Below the pieces are notes generated by a model that saw only the letters and a program-made list of their open reading frames with translations, ran no database searches and was not told the origin of the DNA. 64,000 bases of DNA, from contig JAGOAJ010000011.1 in assembly GCA_017983955.1 (NCBI GenBank), positions 1-64,000 of the forward strand, in the 5' to 3' direction. The position numbers were made by a program, and so were the translations under genes. This stretch comes from Burkholderiaceae bacterium (GTDB lineage Bacteria > Pseudomonadota > Gammaproteobacteria > Burkholderiales > Burkholderiaceae_B). How positions within the stretch are numbered: position 1 is the stretch's first letter; the number at the start of each line of letters is the position of its first letter. Below are positions 53,664 through 63,040 of the stretch, in pieces.

Positions 53664-54050
53664 ATGTTTAGTCATATCATGGTTGGATCGAACGATTTAG
53701 AACTATCAAAAAAATTCTATGATGCCCTATTTATCGCAGCCGGCGGCACTGCAGGTCGATGCGACTCAAAGGGTCGTATCACCTATGTCAAAGATGGGCG
53801 GCTATTTATGGTCACAAAACCCATTGATGGTCAGGCTGCATCTTTCGCAAACGGTGGCACCATTGGTTTTTCAATACCCAGCTCCGACGTGGTCGACGCC
53901 TGGCACGCTATTGGTATTGCCAATGGCGGTACTTCAATCGAAAATCCACCAGGTATACGTGATCATGAAGGGACGAAAATCTACCTCGCCTATCTGCGTG
54001 ACCCCGATGGAAACAAGCTTTGTGCGATAGCACCTGCTAATGCTCAATAA
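53664..54050 (+). CDS. VOC (glyoxalase/bleomycin resistance) family protein
   Basis: A 128-residue protein with two beta-alpha-beta-beta-beta units. It starts MFSHIMVGSNDLELSKKFYD and ends YLRDPDGNKLCAIA, the standard first and last motifs. The metal-binding histidine near the start and a C-terminal acidic position are suggested, but no specific activity can be assigned. AAGGAA lies before the ATG. Its end overlaps the convergent MarR gene by 14 bp. Confidence 0.88.
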   Translation: MFSHIMVGSNDLELSKKFYDALFIAAGGTAGRCDSKGRITYVKDGRLFMVTKPIDGQAASFANGGTIGFSIPSSDVVDAWHAIGIANGGTSIENPPGIRDHEGTKIYLAYLRDPDGNKLCAIAPANAQ

Positions 54051-54471
54051 TCGCGTGCAGCATATCCACTAAGCGATCTGCATGATCCGGGTCCAGGTTG
54101 GCCAGCACACGGCGCTGATGTTCCATGGCGCGGTCGCATAGACCGCTGATCAGCCGCGCCCCCTTGGGCGTAATCTGGACGACTGTCTGGCGGCGGTCGG
54201 CACGGGCTGTCTGCAAACTAATGTACCCCTGGGCTTCCAGGCGAGGCAGTACCTTGCTTAAGGTGGGCTGCTTGGTTACCGCTAGTTCAGCCAGCGCCCC
54301 CACGGTTTCACCATCGCCTTCGACCAAGCTGCCTAGCACCCGCCACTCAGTGACGGTAAGACCGGCCTTTTTGACTTCGACATGAAATTCAGCAGAAATC
54401 TTATGGCTAGCCTGCGCCAGCACGGAGGCCAAATAACGGTGCACAAAGCGAGTGGGTGTAGCAGTCAGCAT
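54037..54471 (-). CDS. MarR family transcriptional regulator
   Basis: A 144-residue winged-helix regulator. The recognition region is GALAELAVTKQPTLSKVLPR and the wing is ARADRRQTVVQITPKGARL with the conserved DxR. It diverges from the operon starting at 54685, so it is the best candidate regulator for it. MarR proteins in such positions usually repress and respond to an aromatic acid or its CoA thioester (family knowledge). Confidence 0.9.
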   Translation of the reverse strand: MLTATPTRFVHRYLASVLAQASHKISAEFHVEVKKAGLTVTEWRVLGSLVEGDGETVGALAELAVTKQPTLSKVLPRLEAQGYISLQTARADRRQTVVQITPKGARLISGLCDRAMEHQRRVLANLDPDHADRLVDMLHAIIEH

Positions 54472-54516
54472 GACAGGTCTCGGATTAATAATCTTACTTA
54501 TAGTAGCCGATACATC

Positions 54517-54548
54517 ATTAGAAAATAGCTAATAACTTAGCAGACTAA
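54517..54548. promoter_or_regulatory. Candidate MarR operator
   Basis: In the divergent gap two adjacent inverted repeats are seen: ATTAG-N7-CTAAT (54517-54533) and TTAG-N4-CTAA (54537-54548). The first has the 17-bp span typical of MarR sites. Assignment rests on symmetry and position. Confidence 0.45.
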
Positions 54549-54684
54549 TGGTAATCACTTATACCCAAGCAGCTGTTTTATCTATTAAATTTCGGTAATA
54601 CATGAATTTTCATGCTTATATTCGCCATACTGTTGCTTGAAGCTTAAACAGTATTGTTTGGCTGCAAGCGCCTCGGGAGACATC

Positions 54685-57006
54685 ATGGCAGAACGTTCCT
54701 TCAAAAAAGAAGTACAGCAGCTACGTATAGGCGCTGGCGAAGAGTTTCGCGGCGAGGGCATACTGGCAGTCACCAAAGGCCTGCTGCAATCCGGCGTGGG
54801 GTATGTGGCTGGCTACCAGGGCTCGCCCATTTCCCACCTGATGGATGTGTTGGCCGATGCTCAGGAAATTCTGGACGAACTAGGTGTGCATTTTGAAGCC
54901 AGCGCGTCCGAAGCCACGGCGGCCGCTACGCTGGCTGCCTCGGTCATGTACCCGATACGCGGCGCGGTCACCTGGAAGTCCACCGTGGGCACCAACGTGG
55001 CCTCGGATGCGCTGGCCAATCTAGCATCGGGCGGGGTGACTGGCGGAGCACTGGTGATTGTGGGCGAGGATTACGGCGAAGGCTCGTCCATCATGCAGGA
55101 ACGTACGCACGCTTTTGCGATGAAGTCGCAAATCTGGCTGCTGGACCCGCGTCCTAATCTGGAAAGCATGGTCAAGGCCGTCGAGGACGGTTTTCAGCTG
55201 TCTGAAGCCAGTAATACGCCGGTGATCCTACAGTTGCGCATACGCGGCTGCCATGTCCACGGGCGTTTTACGGCCAAAGACAATAAACGACCTGAGTTTT
55301 CCCTGCGCCATGCGCTGGAAAATCCCGTCCGTGACGTCAGCCGCATTGTGTTGCCGCCAGCGTCTTTCTTGCACGAACATGAAAAAATTAAAACCCGCTG
55401 GCCAGCGGCCGTTGATTTCATTAAAGAAAACAAACTGAATGAGTTCTTCGATGGCCAGTACAAAGATATAGGCCTGATTTTGCAGGGTGGCTTGTATAAC
55501 GGCGTGATACGCGGCCTGCAACTGTTGGGACTGGCTGACCATTTTGGCAATAGCCTGATCCCGCTGTATGTGATGAACGTCACTTACCCGGTGATAGATG
55601 ATGAAATCACCGAGTTTTGTCGCGACAAAAAAGCCGTGCTGTTGCTGGAAGAAGGACAGCCCAACTACATAGAGCAAAACCTACACAGCATATTGCGCCT
55701 GGCAGGCATAGATACCGTATTGACGGGCAAAGGCCCCTTACCCATTGCTGGCGAATACACCACTGCCGTCATCCGCGATGGCCTGCAAGCTTTTCTGACG
55801 ACGCATAGCCCGGAACTGCTGCCGGTCATTGAAACTCGACGCCCTACTGTCCGGCCCATGACAGTGAGCGAAACTGCGCGCCGCACCACAGCACCGGCCA
55901 TGGGTGCTAGCGCACTGCTTGCCACAGCCCACATAGCCGATCAGCAGGAACAGCCAGCCGCAACACCCACCGCTGAAATCGTCAACCTGGCCACGGTTAC
56001 GGAAGATCCTGTGCCTGAAGTTGCGCTTGACCCCGCCATACTGGCCAGACTGGGCCAGGTTGTGCCTCAGCGCCCTGCGGGTTTTTGCACTGGCTGTCCG
56101 GAACGACCGATTTTTTCAGCACTGACCCTGGCCCAGGAAAAGCTGGGCGATCATCACATTGCATGCGACATCGGTTGCCACCTGTTCTCCATCTTGCCGC
56201 CTTTTAACTTGGGCGCCACCACCATGGGCTATGGCCTGGGCGCATCCAGCGTGGCAGCCTTTAATGTCGAATCATCCAAACGCCCCATCTCCATCATGGG
56301 TGATGGCGGTTTCTGGCACAACGGTTTGGCTTCGGGCGTGGGCAACGCGGTCTTCAATAAATACGACGGCGTCATTATTATTATTGATAACTATTATTCA
56401 GCCGCCACAGGCGGGCAGGACATCTTGTCGTCGCGTGCCCGCAATAAACTGCGCTCTACCAACAACCCCATCGTTGATGCCGTCAAGGGCGTGGGGGTGA
56501 AGTGGGTACGCGAACTGACACGTACCTACGATGTCAGCAAGATGCAAGCCACTATCGAAGAAGCACTGACCACATCCACCAAAGGCCCCAAGGTGATTAT
56601 TGCGTCCTCGGAATGCATGCTGAATAAGCAGCGCCGCGAACGCCCCATCGTCAACAAAGCCATCAGCAGCGGCAAACGGGTGGTCAAGGAACGGTTCGGC
56701 ATAGATTCGGATGTCTGCACTGGCGACCATGCCTGTATACGGCTGTCCGGCTGTCCTTCCCTAACCGTCAAAGACAGCGGCGATCCCTTAAAAGAGGACC
56801 CTATCGCCCACATAGACAACACCTGTGTAGGCTGTGGCAACTGTGGCGAAGTGGCGCATGCCGCCGTGCTGTGCCCATCGTTCTATCGTGCAGACATCGT
56901 CCACAACCCTAGCCGCTGGGACTTATTCAGCGCCAAGCTGCGCCAGCGCGTGATTGGCTATCTGCAAGCTCGACGCACTAGCCGTCTGAATCAATTTTCT
57001 TTATAA
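54685..57006 (+). CDS. Indolepyruvate:ferredoxin oxidoreductase-like alpha subunit (TPP and Fe-S)
   Basis: A 773-residue protein from MAERSFKKEVQQ (GGGAG upstream; the longer frame starts with TTG). The N-terminal pyruvate-oxidoreductase domain includes VGYVAGYQGSPISHLMDVL and EATAAATLAASVMYP. A TPP-binding C-domain has FCTGCPERPIF and the GDG...N motif MGDGGFWHNGLASG then IDNYYSAATGGQ. A C-terminal ferredoxin-like part has CVGCGNCGEVAHAAVLCP and an upstream CTGDHACIRLSGCP. It should decarboxylate a 2-oxoacid to an acyl-CoA, with electrons passing through Fe-S clusters. It is paired with the next gene. Confidence 0.88.
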   Translation: MAERSFKKEVQQLRIGAGEEFRGEGILAVTKGLLQSGVGYVAGYQGSPISHLMDVLADAQEILDELGVHFEASASEATAAATLAASVMYPIRGAVTWKSTVGTNVASDALANLASGGVTGGALVIVGEDYGEGSSIMQERTHAFAMKSQIWLLDPRPNLESMVKAVEDGFQLSEASNTPVILQLRIRGCHVHGRFTAKDNKRPEFSLRHALENPVRDVSRIVLPPASFLHEHEKIKTRWPAAVDFIKENKLNEFFDGQYKDIGLILQGGLYNGVIRGLQLLGLADHFGNSLIPLYVMNVTYPVIDDEITEFCRDKKAVLLLEEGQPNYIEQNLHSILRLAGIDTVLTGKGPLPIAGEYTTAVIRDGLQAFLTTHSPELLPVIETRRPTVRPMTVSETARRTTAPAMGASALLATAHIADQQEQPAATPTAEIVNLATVTEDPVPEVALDPAILARLGQVVPQRPAGFCTGCPERPIFSALTLAQEKLGDHHIACDIGCHLFSILPPFNLGATTMGYGLGASSVAAFNVESSKRPISIMGDGGFWHNGLASGVGNAVFNKYDGVIIIIDNYYSAATGGQDILSSRARNKLRSTNNPIVDAVKGVGVKWVRELTRTYDVSKMQATIEEALTTSTKGPKVIIASSECMLNKQRRERPIVNKAISSGKRVVKERFGIDSDVCTGDHACIRLSGCPSLTVKDSGDPLKEDPIAHIDNTCVGCGNCGEVAHAAVLCPSFYRADIVHNPSRWDLFSAKLRQRVIGYLQARRTSRLNQFSL

Positions 57007-57016
57007 GCAGGCCCGC

Positions 57017-58573
57017 ATGAGCACACCTATTACCTTGCACGCCGGCACCCCTCTGAAGATCGCCATCCTGGCCATGGGCGGCCAAGGCGGTGGCGTACTG
57101 GCAGACTGGATCGTTGACCTGGCCGAACACTGTGGCTGGTGGGCGCAAACCACATCCGTGCCTGGGGTAGCCCAGCGCACCGGAGCGACCATTTATTATC
57201 TGGAACTATTGCCAGAATCCGCGGTAAGCGCAGCTGGGCGCCAGCCGGCACTGGCCATGATGCCCACACCGGGCGATGTGGATCTGGTGGTGGCCGCCGA
57301 ACTGATGGAAGGCGGCCGGGCCATACAGCGCGGTCTGGTGACGCCCGGACGTACCACCCTGATATCCTCATCGCACCGCAGCTATGCTGTGGCTGAAAAA
57401 TCCGCTCATGGTAATGGCATTGCCGATCCCAACACCGTGATTGCGGCTGGCAAGGCCGCCGCTCGGCGCTTTTACTGCTTCGACCTGCAAGCCCTGGCGG
57501 ACCAGGGCGGCAGCGTGATCAGCGCCAGCATGTTTGGCGCGGTAGCGGGCAGTGGCGTACTGCCGTTTCAGCGTGCCGACTTCGAGGCAACCATAGAACG
57601 GGCTGGCCTGGGCGTGCAGGCCAGCCTCAGGGCTTTTGGCTTAGGTTTTGATGCCACCCAGCAAGCACCCGACACCCCAGACTTGATAGATACCCGTCTA
57701 GCCATGCCCGACATTCCCGCACAAGCCGCCAGCTCGGCGGTACAGCACCTGCTGGACGACGTCACGCAAAATTTTCCCTTGCCCGCCCAGCCTCTGTTGA
57801 TAGCAGGACTGCGACGCACCTTGGACTTCCAGGACCTGCGCTACGCCGAAGAATACCTGGCCCATATGCGTGACATCCTGGCCTTAGACACCCAGTTTGG
57901 CGGCCCCGCCAAAGACTGGGCCTTAACCACGGCAGCAGCACGCTATGTGGCTGTGGCCATGTCTTACGACGACGTCATACGGGTTGCCGACCTGAAAACA
58001 CGCGAAGCACGCTTTCAGCGGGTACGTGGCGAAGTGGGTGCGGCACAGGGCCAATTGGTGTACACCACCGAATATATGCATCCCCGCGTGGATGAAATTT
58101 GCGGCACCATGCCAGCAGCTCTAGGCCGTGCTGTAGAAAGCTCCGCCCGCCTAAGCCGCTTTATCAACCGCTTTTGCCGCAAAGGACGCTTCCTGAAAAG
58201 CGGCACGCTGCACGGTTTCTTGATGCTGTATGGACTGGCAGGCATGCGCCGCTTCCGGCGCTCTACCCTGCGCCATCAGGTCGAAGCTAAAAGCCTTAAC
58301 CAATGGCTGAAGTTGATTTCCGATCTGGTCCATCACGATTACGACCTAGCGGTTGAAATGGTCAATTGCCGACGCCTGGTGAAGGGCTATAGCGATACCC
58401 ATGAACGCGGCAACAGTAAATACCAGCGCCTTTGCCTGGCCGCCAGCCAGTTGCTGGGCCAGGCCCATGCCGCTAGCCGCCTGAAAGCCCTGCGCACCGC
58501 CGCGTTATCCGACGACAAAGGCAACAAACTGGATGAACTGATGGCCGCCACCTTAAACACCGCTGCCCACTGA
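57017..58573 (+). CDS. Indolepyruvate oxidoreductase beta-family protein (with DUF6537-like C-terminus)
   Basis: A 518-residue protein. The N-terminal 200 residues form the pyruvate-oxidoreductase gamma-type domain (ILAMGGQGGGVLADWIVDLA, then TSVPGVAQRTGATIYYLEL). The C-terminal 300 residues are an extra helical domain of DUF6537 type (FQDLRYAEEYLAHMRDILAL, VVHHDY-like segment near the end). The extension is absent from archaeal IorB and is found in large fused bacterial enzymes, so here the fused form appears split. It starts 10 bp after the alpha gene. Confidence 0.85.
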   Translation: MSTPITLHAGTPLKIAILAMGGQGGGVLADWIVDLAEHCGWWAQTTSVPGVAQRTGATIYYLELLPESAVSAAGRQPALAMMPTPGDVDLVVAAELMEGGRAIQRGLVTPGRTTLISSSHRSYAVAEKSAHGNGIADPNTVIAAGKAAARRFYCFDLQALADQGGSVISASMFGAVAGSGVLPFQRADFEATIERAGLGVQASLRAFGLGFDATQQAPDTPDLIDTRLAMPDIPAQAASSAVQHLLDDVTQNFPLPAQPLLIAGLRRTLDFQDLRYAEEYLAHMRDILALDTQFGGPAKDWALTTAAARYVAVAMSYDDVIRVADLKTREARFQRVRGEVGAAQGQLVYTTEYMHPRVDEICGTMPAALGRAVESSARLSRFINRFCRKGRFLKSGTLHGFLMLYGLAGMRRFRRSTLRHQVEAKSLNQWLKLISDLVHHDYDLAVEMVNCRRLVKGYSDTHERGNSKYQRLCLAASQLLGQAHAASRLKALRTAALSDDKGNKLDELMAATLNTAAH

Positions 58574-58587
58574 CCCTAGAGACCTCC

Positions 58588-59565
58588 ATGACGCCCCTGA
58601 AACTTACCGTCACCCATATCCATGCGGAAACACCGCTGATACGGTCCTTGATCCTGGTCTGTGCCAACGGTCAGCCCCTGCCGTCCTATACGGCGGGCTC
58701 CCACCTGAAAGTCAGCATACCTGGCCAAGCAGAGCCGCGCTGCTATTCCCTGGTGTGCCTGGCCCCGGATAACAGCAGCTTCGATGCGCCTCAGACCTAT
58801 CATCTGGGCGTGCGTCTTGAAGATCCCAGCACAGGGGGCTCACGCTATATGCACGACTTGGCGGTAGGCGACACCCTGGACGTGCTGGGTCCCAAGAACG
58901 ACTTCGCCCTGCACCCACCAGCCGCCGACGAGGCCACCAGCATCTTGGTCGCAGGCGGCATAGGCATCACCCCCATCGCCGCCATGGCTAGCACCTTGCA
59001 ACAGGCCCAACGACCGTATCAGCTGCACTACTATGGCCGCAGCACCGACCAAATGGCCTTCCTGGACGCCTTACGCTGCCAGCATGGCAGTGCGCTGCAC
59101 ATACACGCCGATGACGAGCCGGCCACCCACTGCCCGCTTAGCCAATTGCTGGATGGTTTGGGCAATCACCAGCATCTGTATGTGTGCGGACCCAAGGGCC
59201 TGATAGACACCGTGGTCGCAGAATCACACGGCAGGCACTGGCCACACTCGCATGTGCACTTCGAACTGTTCACTACCGCAGCACCACAACAGGGCGATCG
59301 TGGCTTCGAAATCGAATTGCGTCAGTCTGGCCTGACGCTGCAGGTACCGCCCGACAAAACCATACTGGAAGTATTAGAAGAGGCCGGTTGCGATCCCATG
59401 TACGATTGCAAACGCGGCGAGTGTGGCGTGTGTCAGGTCGATGTGCTGGAAGGCATACCTGATCATCGCGACTATTACTTGTCGGATGATGAGCGCGCGT
59501 CAGGCAAGACCATACAAGTCTGCATTTCGCGCAGTCATTCCGACCGTCTGGTTCTGGATCTTTAA
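58588..59565 (+). CDS. Oxygenase reductase component (phthalate dioxygenase reductase family)
   Basis: A 325-residue NAD(P)H:oxygenase reductase. The flavin motif RCYSLV and the pyridine-nucleotide motif LVAGGIGITPIAAMAS are followed by a C-terminal plant-type [2Fe-2S] domain with ligands in YDCKRGECGVCQVDVLEG and IQVCISR. The order flavin-NAD-[2Fe-2S] is that of the phthalate dioxygenase reductase/VanB family. It passes electrons straight to the Rieske alpha subunit encoded next, so no separate ferredoxin is needed. Confidence 0.93.
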   Translation: MTPLKLTVTHIHAETPLIRSLILVCANGQPLPSYTAGSHLKVSIPGQAEPRCYSLVCLAPDNSSFDAPQTYHLGVRLEDPSTGGSRYMHDLAVGDTLDVLGPKNDFALHPPAADEATSILVAGGIGITPIAAMASTLQQAQRPYQLHYYGRSTDQMAFLDALRCQHGSALHIHADDEPATHCPLSQLLDGLGNHQHLYVCGPKGLIDTVVAESHGRHWPHSHVHFELFTTAAPQQGDRGFEIELRQSGLTLQVPPDKTILEVLEEAGCDPMYDCKRGECGVCQVDVLEGIPDHRDYYLSDDERASGKTIQVCISRSHSDRLVLDL

Positions 59566-59579
59566 CAGAAGGTGCCATC

Positions 59580-60902
59580 ATGAGCTATCGCAACAATCCC
59601 GCCGCCGTCGCCGCCTTGGTACGCCCCACCGAGGTGCATAAAGATCTGTATATAGATGACGAGATTTTCGACCTGGAAATGGAGCATTTATTTGCCAATA
59701 CCTGGGTCTACGTAGGACACGCCAGTCAAATCCCCAATGTGGGTGATTTCTACACCACCACGGTGGGCAATCAGCCCGTGATCATGGTCAGGCACACCGA
59801 CAAAACCGTCAAAGTACTGCACAACCGCTGTCCGCACAAAGGCGTGAAGGTTGCCGGTGAAACCTGTGGCAACACGGGCAAATTCTTCCGTTGCCCCTAT
59901 CACGCCTGGACTTTCAAAACCGATGGCAAGCTGCTGTCCATCCCCCTGAAGAAGGGCTATGAACCCGAGGTATTCAACGCCTGTGAAGCCAGCAAGGGCA
60001 TGGCTGCCGTAGAAGATGTGCGCGACTACCGTGACTTTATTTTTTGCCGCCTGAATCCCGAAGGCCAGTCCTTCGAGGACTTCTTTGGCGAGTCGCTATC
60101 CACTCTAGACAACATGATAGACCGCTCGCCCGAAGGCAAGCTGGAAATTGCCGGGGGCGTGCTGCGTTACAGCCACGACTGCAACTGGAAAATGCTGGTC
60201 GATAACCAGACCGACACTTGCCACCCCATGGTGGCGCACGAATCCTCCGCCGGCACTGCTGTTCGCGTATGGAATGAAGCCCCGGAAGGCACACCCAAAC
60301 CCATGGCAGTCGAACAGTTCGCGCCGTTTATTTCGCCCTATGAGTTCTTTGAAGGCATGGGCATACGGGTATGGGAAAACGGTCACGGCCACACCGGTGT
60401 CAGCAATTCCATCCATGCTGCATATGCTGCCGTACCCGGTTATTACGAAGCCATGGTGGCATCCTACGGCGAAGAACGTGCCAAGAGCATATTGGGTGAC
60501 ACCCGCCACAACACCACCTACTTCCCCAACATCATGGTCAAGGGTCCTATACAGACCCTACGCATCTTCAAGCCCATAGCCGCCAATAAAACGCTGGTGG
60601 AGTCCTGGACCTTCCGGCTGGTGGGCGCGCCCGACAAGCTGCTGGAACGCACCCTAATGTACAACCGCCTGATTAATGCGCCTACGTCGGTGGTCGCCCA
60701 TGACGACTACGAGCTGTATGAACGTTCCCAACATGGGCTGCACAGCCGAGCCTTGCAATGGCTGAACCTGGCCCGCCTATACGAGGCTGGCGAAGAAGAC
60801 CGCAAAAATGAAGTCACCAATGGCACCAATGAATGGCAGATGCGTAATCAGTATCACGCCTGGGCACGCTATATGACAGCCACCATGAAGGAATCCACAT
60901 GA
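59580..60902 (+). CDS. Aromatic-ring-hydroxylating dioxygenase, alpha subunit
   Basis: A 440-residue Rieske oxygenase alpha subunit. The Rieske ligands are CPHKG and CPYHAW (C-x-H ... C-x2-H, about residues 84-107). The mononuclear iron site lies in the VDNQTDTCHPMVAHESS segment, with two histidines. Length and layout resemble benzoate/halobenzoate-type alpha subunits. It differs clearly from the alpha subunit at 8512, so the two systems are not recent duplicates. The substrate is unknown; the CoA ligase downstream may act before or after hydroxylation. Its stop overlaps the beta-subunit ATG by 4 bp. Confidence 0.93.
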   Translation: MSYRNNPAAVAALVRPTEVHKDLYIDDEIFDLEMEHLFANTWVYVGHASQIPNVGDFYTTTVGNQPVIMVRHTDKTVKVLHNRCPHKGVKVAGETCGNTGKFFRCPYHAWTFKTDGKLLSIPLKKGYEPEVFNACEASKGMAAVEDVRDYRDFIFCRLNPEGQSFEDFFGESLSTLDNMIDRSPEGKLEIAGGVLRYSHDCNWKMLVDNQTDTCHPMVAHESSAGTAVRVWNEAPEGTPKPMAVEQFAPFISPYEFFEGMGIRVWENGHGHTGVSNSIHAAYAAVPGYYEAMVASYGEERAKSILGDTRHNTTYFPNIMVKGPIQTLRIFKPIAANKTLVESWTFRLVGAPDKLLERTLMYNRLINAPTSVVAHDDYELYERSQHGLHSRALQWLNLARLYEAGEEDRKNEVTNGTNEWQMRNQYHAWARYMTATMKEST

Positions 60903-61393
60903 GCTCATTTACCGATCAGCAACTTATCGAGTTCGCCTATACCGAAGCGCGCCTGCTGGACGATCTGGACTTGAATCGCTGGCTGGAGCTATTCAGCGAT
61001 GACGGCTACTACTGGATGCCACTGTCGCATGGGCAAACCGACCCTGTGCTGCAAGGCTCGTTGATGTACGAAGACACCTTGCTGCTGAAAATACGCATAG
61101 AGCGCCTGCACGGCAACCGCACCTATTCACAACAGCCTAAAAGCCGTTGCCATCATTTGCTGCAACAGCCCACGGTAGAAACCGATCACGAATGGCATCG
61201 ACCCGATGCAGGCCAATATGTGGTGCGCTGCGCCTTTCATTATGTAGAAACACGCAGCGACACCCAGGCCATGTACGTGGGGTGGTCGACCTTCCAATTA
61301 GTTACCATAGACGGCCAGCTGCGCATACGTCAAAAACGTGTCGATCTGCTGAACTGCGATGCAGCGCTGGGCACTATCCAGCTGTTCATGTAA
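60899..61393 (+). CDS. Aromatic-ring-hydroxylating dioxygenase, beta subunit
   Basis: A 164-residue NTF2-like beta subunit. Typical stretches are LLDDLDLNRWLELFSDDGYY near the N-terminus, LLLKIRIERLHGNRTYSQQP, and QLRIRQKRVDLLNCDAALGT near the C-terminus. It is coupled to the alpha subunit by ATGA overlap. The oxygenase is therefore alpha3beta3, with the reductase at 58588 as sole partner. Confidence 0.93.
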   Translation: MSSFTDQQLIEFAYTEARLLDDLDLNRWLELFSDDGYYWMPLSHGQTDPVLQGSLMYEDTLLLKIRIERLHGNRTYSQQPKSRCHHLLQQPTVETDHEWHRPDAGQYVVRCAFHYVETRSDTQAMYVGWSTFQLVTIDGQLRIRQKRVDLLNCDAALGTIQLFM

Positions 61394-61402
61394 GGGGTAT
61401 TT

Positions 61403-63040
61403 GTGTCAACATACAGCACGGTTTATCAAGCGTTCACACGCGCTGCGGCGCAATGGCCGCAACATGCTTTTTTACACACCGTCGCCGAAACCGCGCAGCA
61501 TTACGGTATTGCCGACGGCGAACTACAGTATCAACACGCCCTGGATCAGATTGAAGGCCTGAAAACTGCCTATCTGGCCGCTGGTTATGGCCATGGCCAC
61601 CGCGTTGGTCTGCTGCTGGAAAATCGGCCATCCTTTTTGTTGCACTGGTTCGCCCTGAATTCCCTGGGTGCGTCAGTCGTACCCATCAATGCAGAGCTAC
61701 GCGCCAGCGAACTGGAATACCTGACCGAGCACTCTGAAGTCGCCTTGGTGGTCGCCCTGATAGACCGCCACGCCTCGCTGGCGGCGGCTGCCAAAGCCAC
61801 GTGCAGGCCTGTCATGCTGATGGGCCCCGACGAAGCACCACCACCGGCGCCCTTCCCGGCCCCACTTAGTGGCCAGCCCCTGACTGTAGATACCGAATGC
61901 GCCTTGTTGTATACCTCGGGCACTACTGGCAAACCCAAGGGCTGCATACTGTCCAACCAATATTTTCTGCATGCTGGTCACTGGTATGCCAACATTGGCG
62001 GACTAGCCACCCTACAGCCCGGCGTCGAACGCATGCTGACCCCACTACCCTTGGTGCACATGAACGCCATGGCGTATTCGGTGATGGCCATGGTGCTAAC
62101 CGGTGGCTGCCTGATTGCACTAGACCGTTTCCACCCGCGTAGTTGGTGGGACACCGTACGTAACTCACGCGCGACCGTAGTGCATTATCTGGGCGTAATG
62201 CCTGCGATATTGATGAAGGCTGAACCTAGCCCAAATGACCGCAACCATCAGGTACGCTTTGGCTTTGGTGCGGGTATAGACCGCTGTCTGCATCAACCCT
62301 TCGAGGAACGCTTCAACATTCCCCTGTTGGAAGCCTGGGCCATGACAGAAACTGGCGCGGGCGCCGTCATTATCGCCAACAAAGAACCCCGCTATATAGG
62401 CAGCAGTTGCTTTGGCCGCGAGGAAGACGATGTCCAGGTCAAGCTGGTCAACGACGCTGGCCAGGAGGCCGCCATTGAAGAAAATGGCGAACTGTTGGTC
62501 AGACACGCAGGCCCAGACCCTAAGTTTGGGTTCTTTACGGCTTACCTGAAAGACGAGGCCGCCACCCATGAAGCCTGGGCGAACGGCTGGTTTCACACCG
62601 GCGACATCGTAAGGCGCAATGCACAAGGGCATCTGCACTTTGTCGATCGCAAGAAAAATGTCATACGGCGCAGCGGTGAAAACATTGCCGCCGTTGAAGT
62701 GGAAAGCGTGCTGCTACAACACCCCGCGATTAAAACCGTAGCCGTCGCAGCCGTGCCCGACCCCGTACGCGGCGACGAGGTCCTGGCTTGCGTGGTTGCC
62801 CATACCTTGCCCGGCTCCAGCGAACAAGCCGCCATCCTGGCTCACGACATCGTCAACTGGTGCCTGACCCAACTGGCCTATTACAAGGTGCCGGGTTATG
62901 TGGCCTTCGTGGATGCCCTACCACTGACAGCCACCAACAAAATCCAACGGGGCGAGCTAAAAACCTTGGCGGCCACCTTGCCAGGCAGCGCCATGTGCGT
63001 CACCACTGGCCATCTGAAAAAACGCCAGGACCCCGCATGA
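61403..63040 (+). CDS. AMP-dependent acyl/aryl-CoA ligase (ANL superfamily)
   Basis: A 545-residue adenylate-forming ligase. The P-loop motif is LLYTSGTTGKPKGCILS, the A5 region is LEAWAMTETGAG, and the C-terminal hinge region has WFHTGDIVRRN and HFVDRKKNVIRRSGENIAAV. The catalytic lysine is expected in TNKIQRGELK near the C-terminus and is present. It converts a carboxylic acid to its CoA thioester with ATP. The GTG start at 61403 follows AAGGGG; its stop overlaps the thiolase-like gene ATG. The substrate may be an aromatic or side-chain acid generated in this pathway. Confidence 0.93.
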   Translation: MSTYSTVYQAFTRAAAQWPQHAFLHTVAETAQHYGIADGELQYQHALDQIEGLKTAYLAAGYGHGHRVGLLLENRPSFLLHWFALNSLGASVVPINAELRASELEYLTEHSEVALVVALIDRHASLAAAAKATCRPVMLMGPDEAPPPAPFPAPLSGQPLTVDTECALLYTSGTTGKPKGCILSNQYFLHAGHWYANIGGLATLQPGVERMLTPLPLVHMNAMAYSVMAMVLTGGCLIALDRFHPRSWWDTVRNSRATVVHYLGVMPAILMKAEPSPNDRNHQVRFGFGAGIDRCLHQPFEERFNIPLLEAWAMTETGAGAVIIANKEPRYIGSSCFGREEDDVQVKLVNDAGQEAAIEENGELLVRHAGPDPKFGFFTAYLKDEAATHEAWANGWFHTGDIVRRNAQGHLHFVDRKKNVIRRSGENIAAVEVESVLLQHPAIKTVAVAAVPDPVRGDEVLACVVAHTLPGSSEQAAILAHDIVNWCLTQLAYYKVPGYVAFVDALPLTATNKIQRGELKTLAATLPGSAMCVTTGHLKKRQDPA

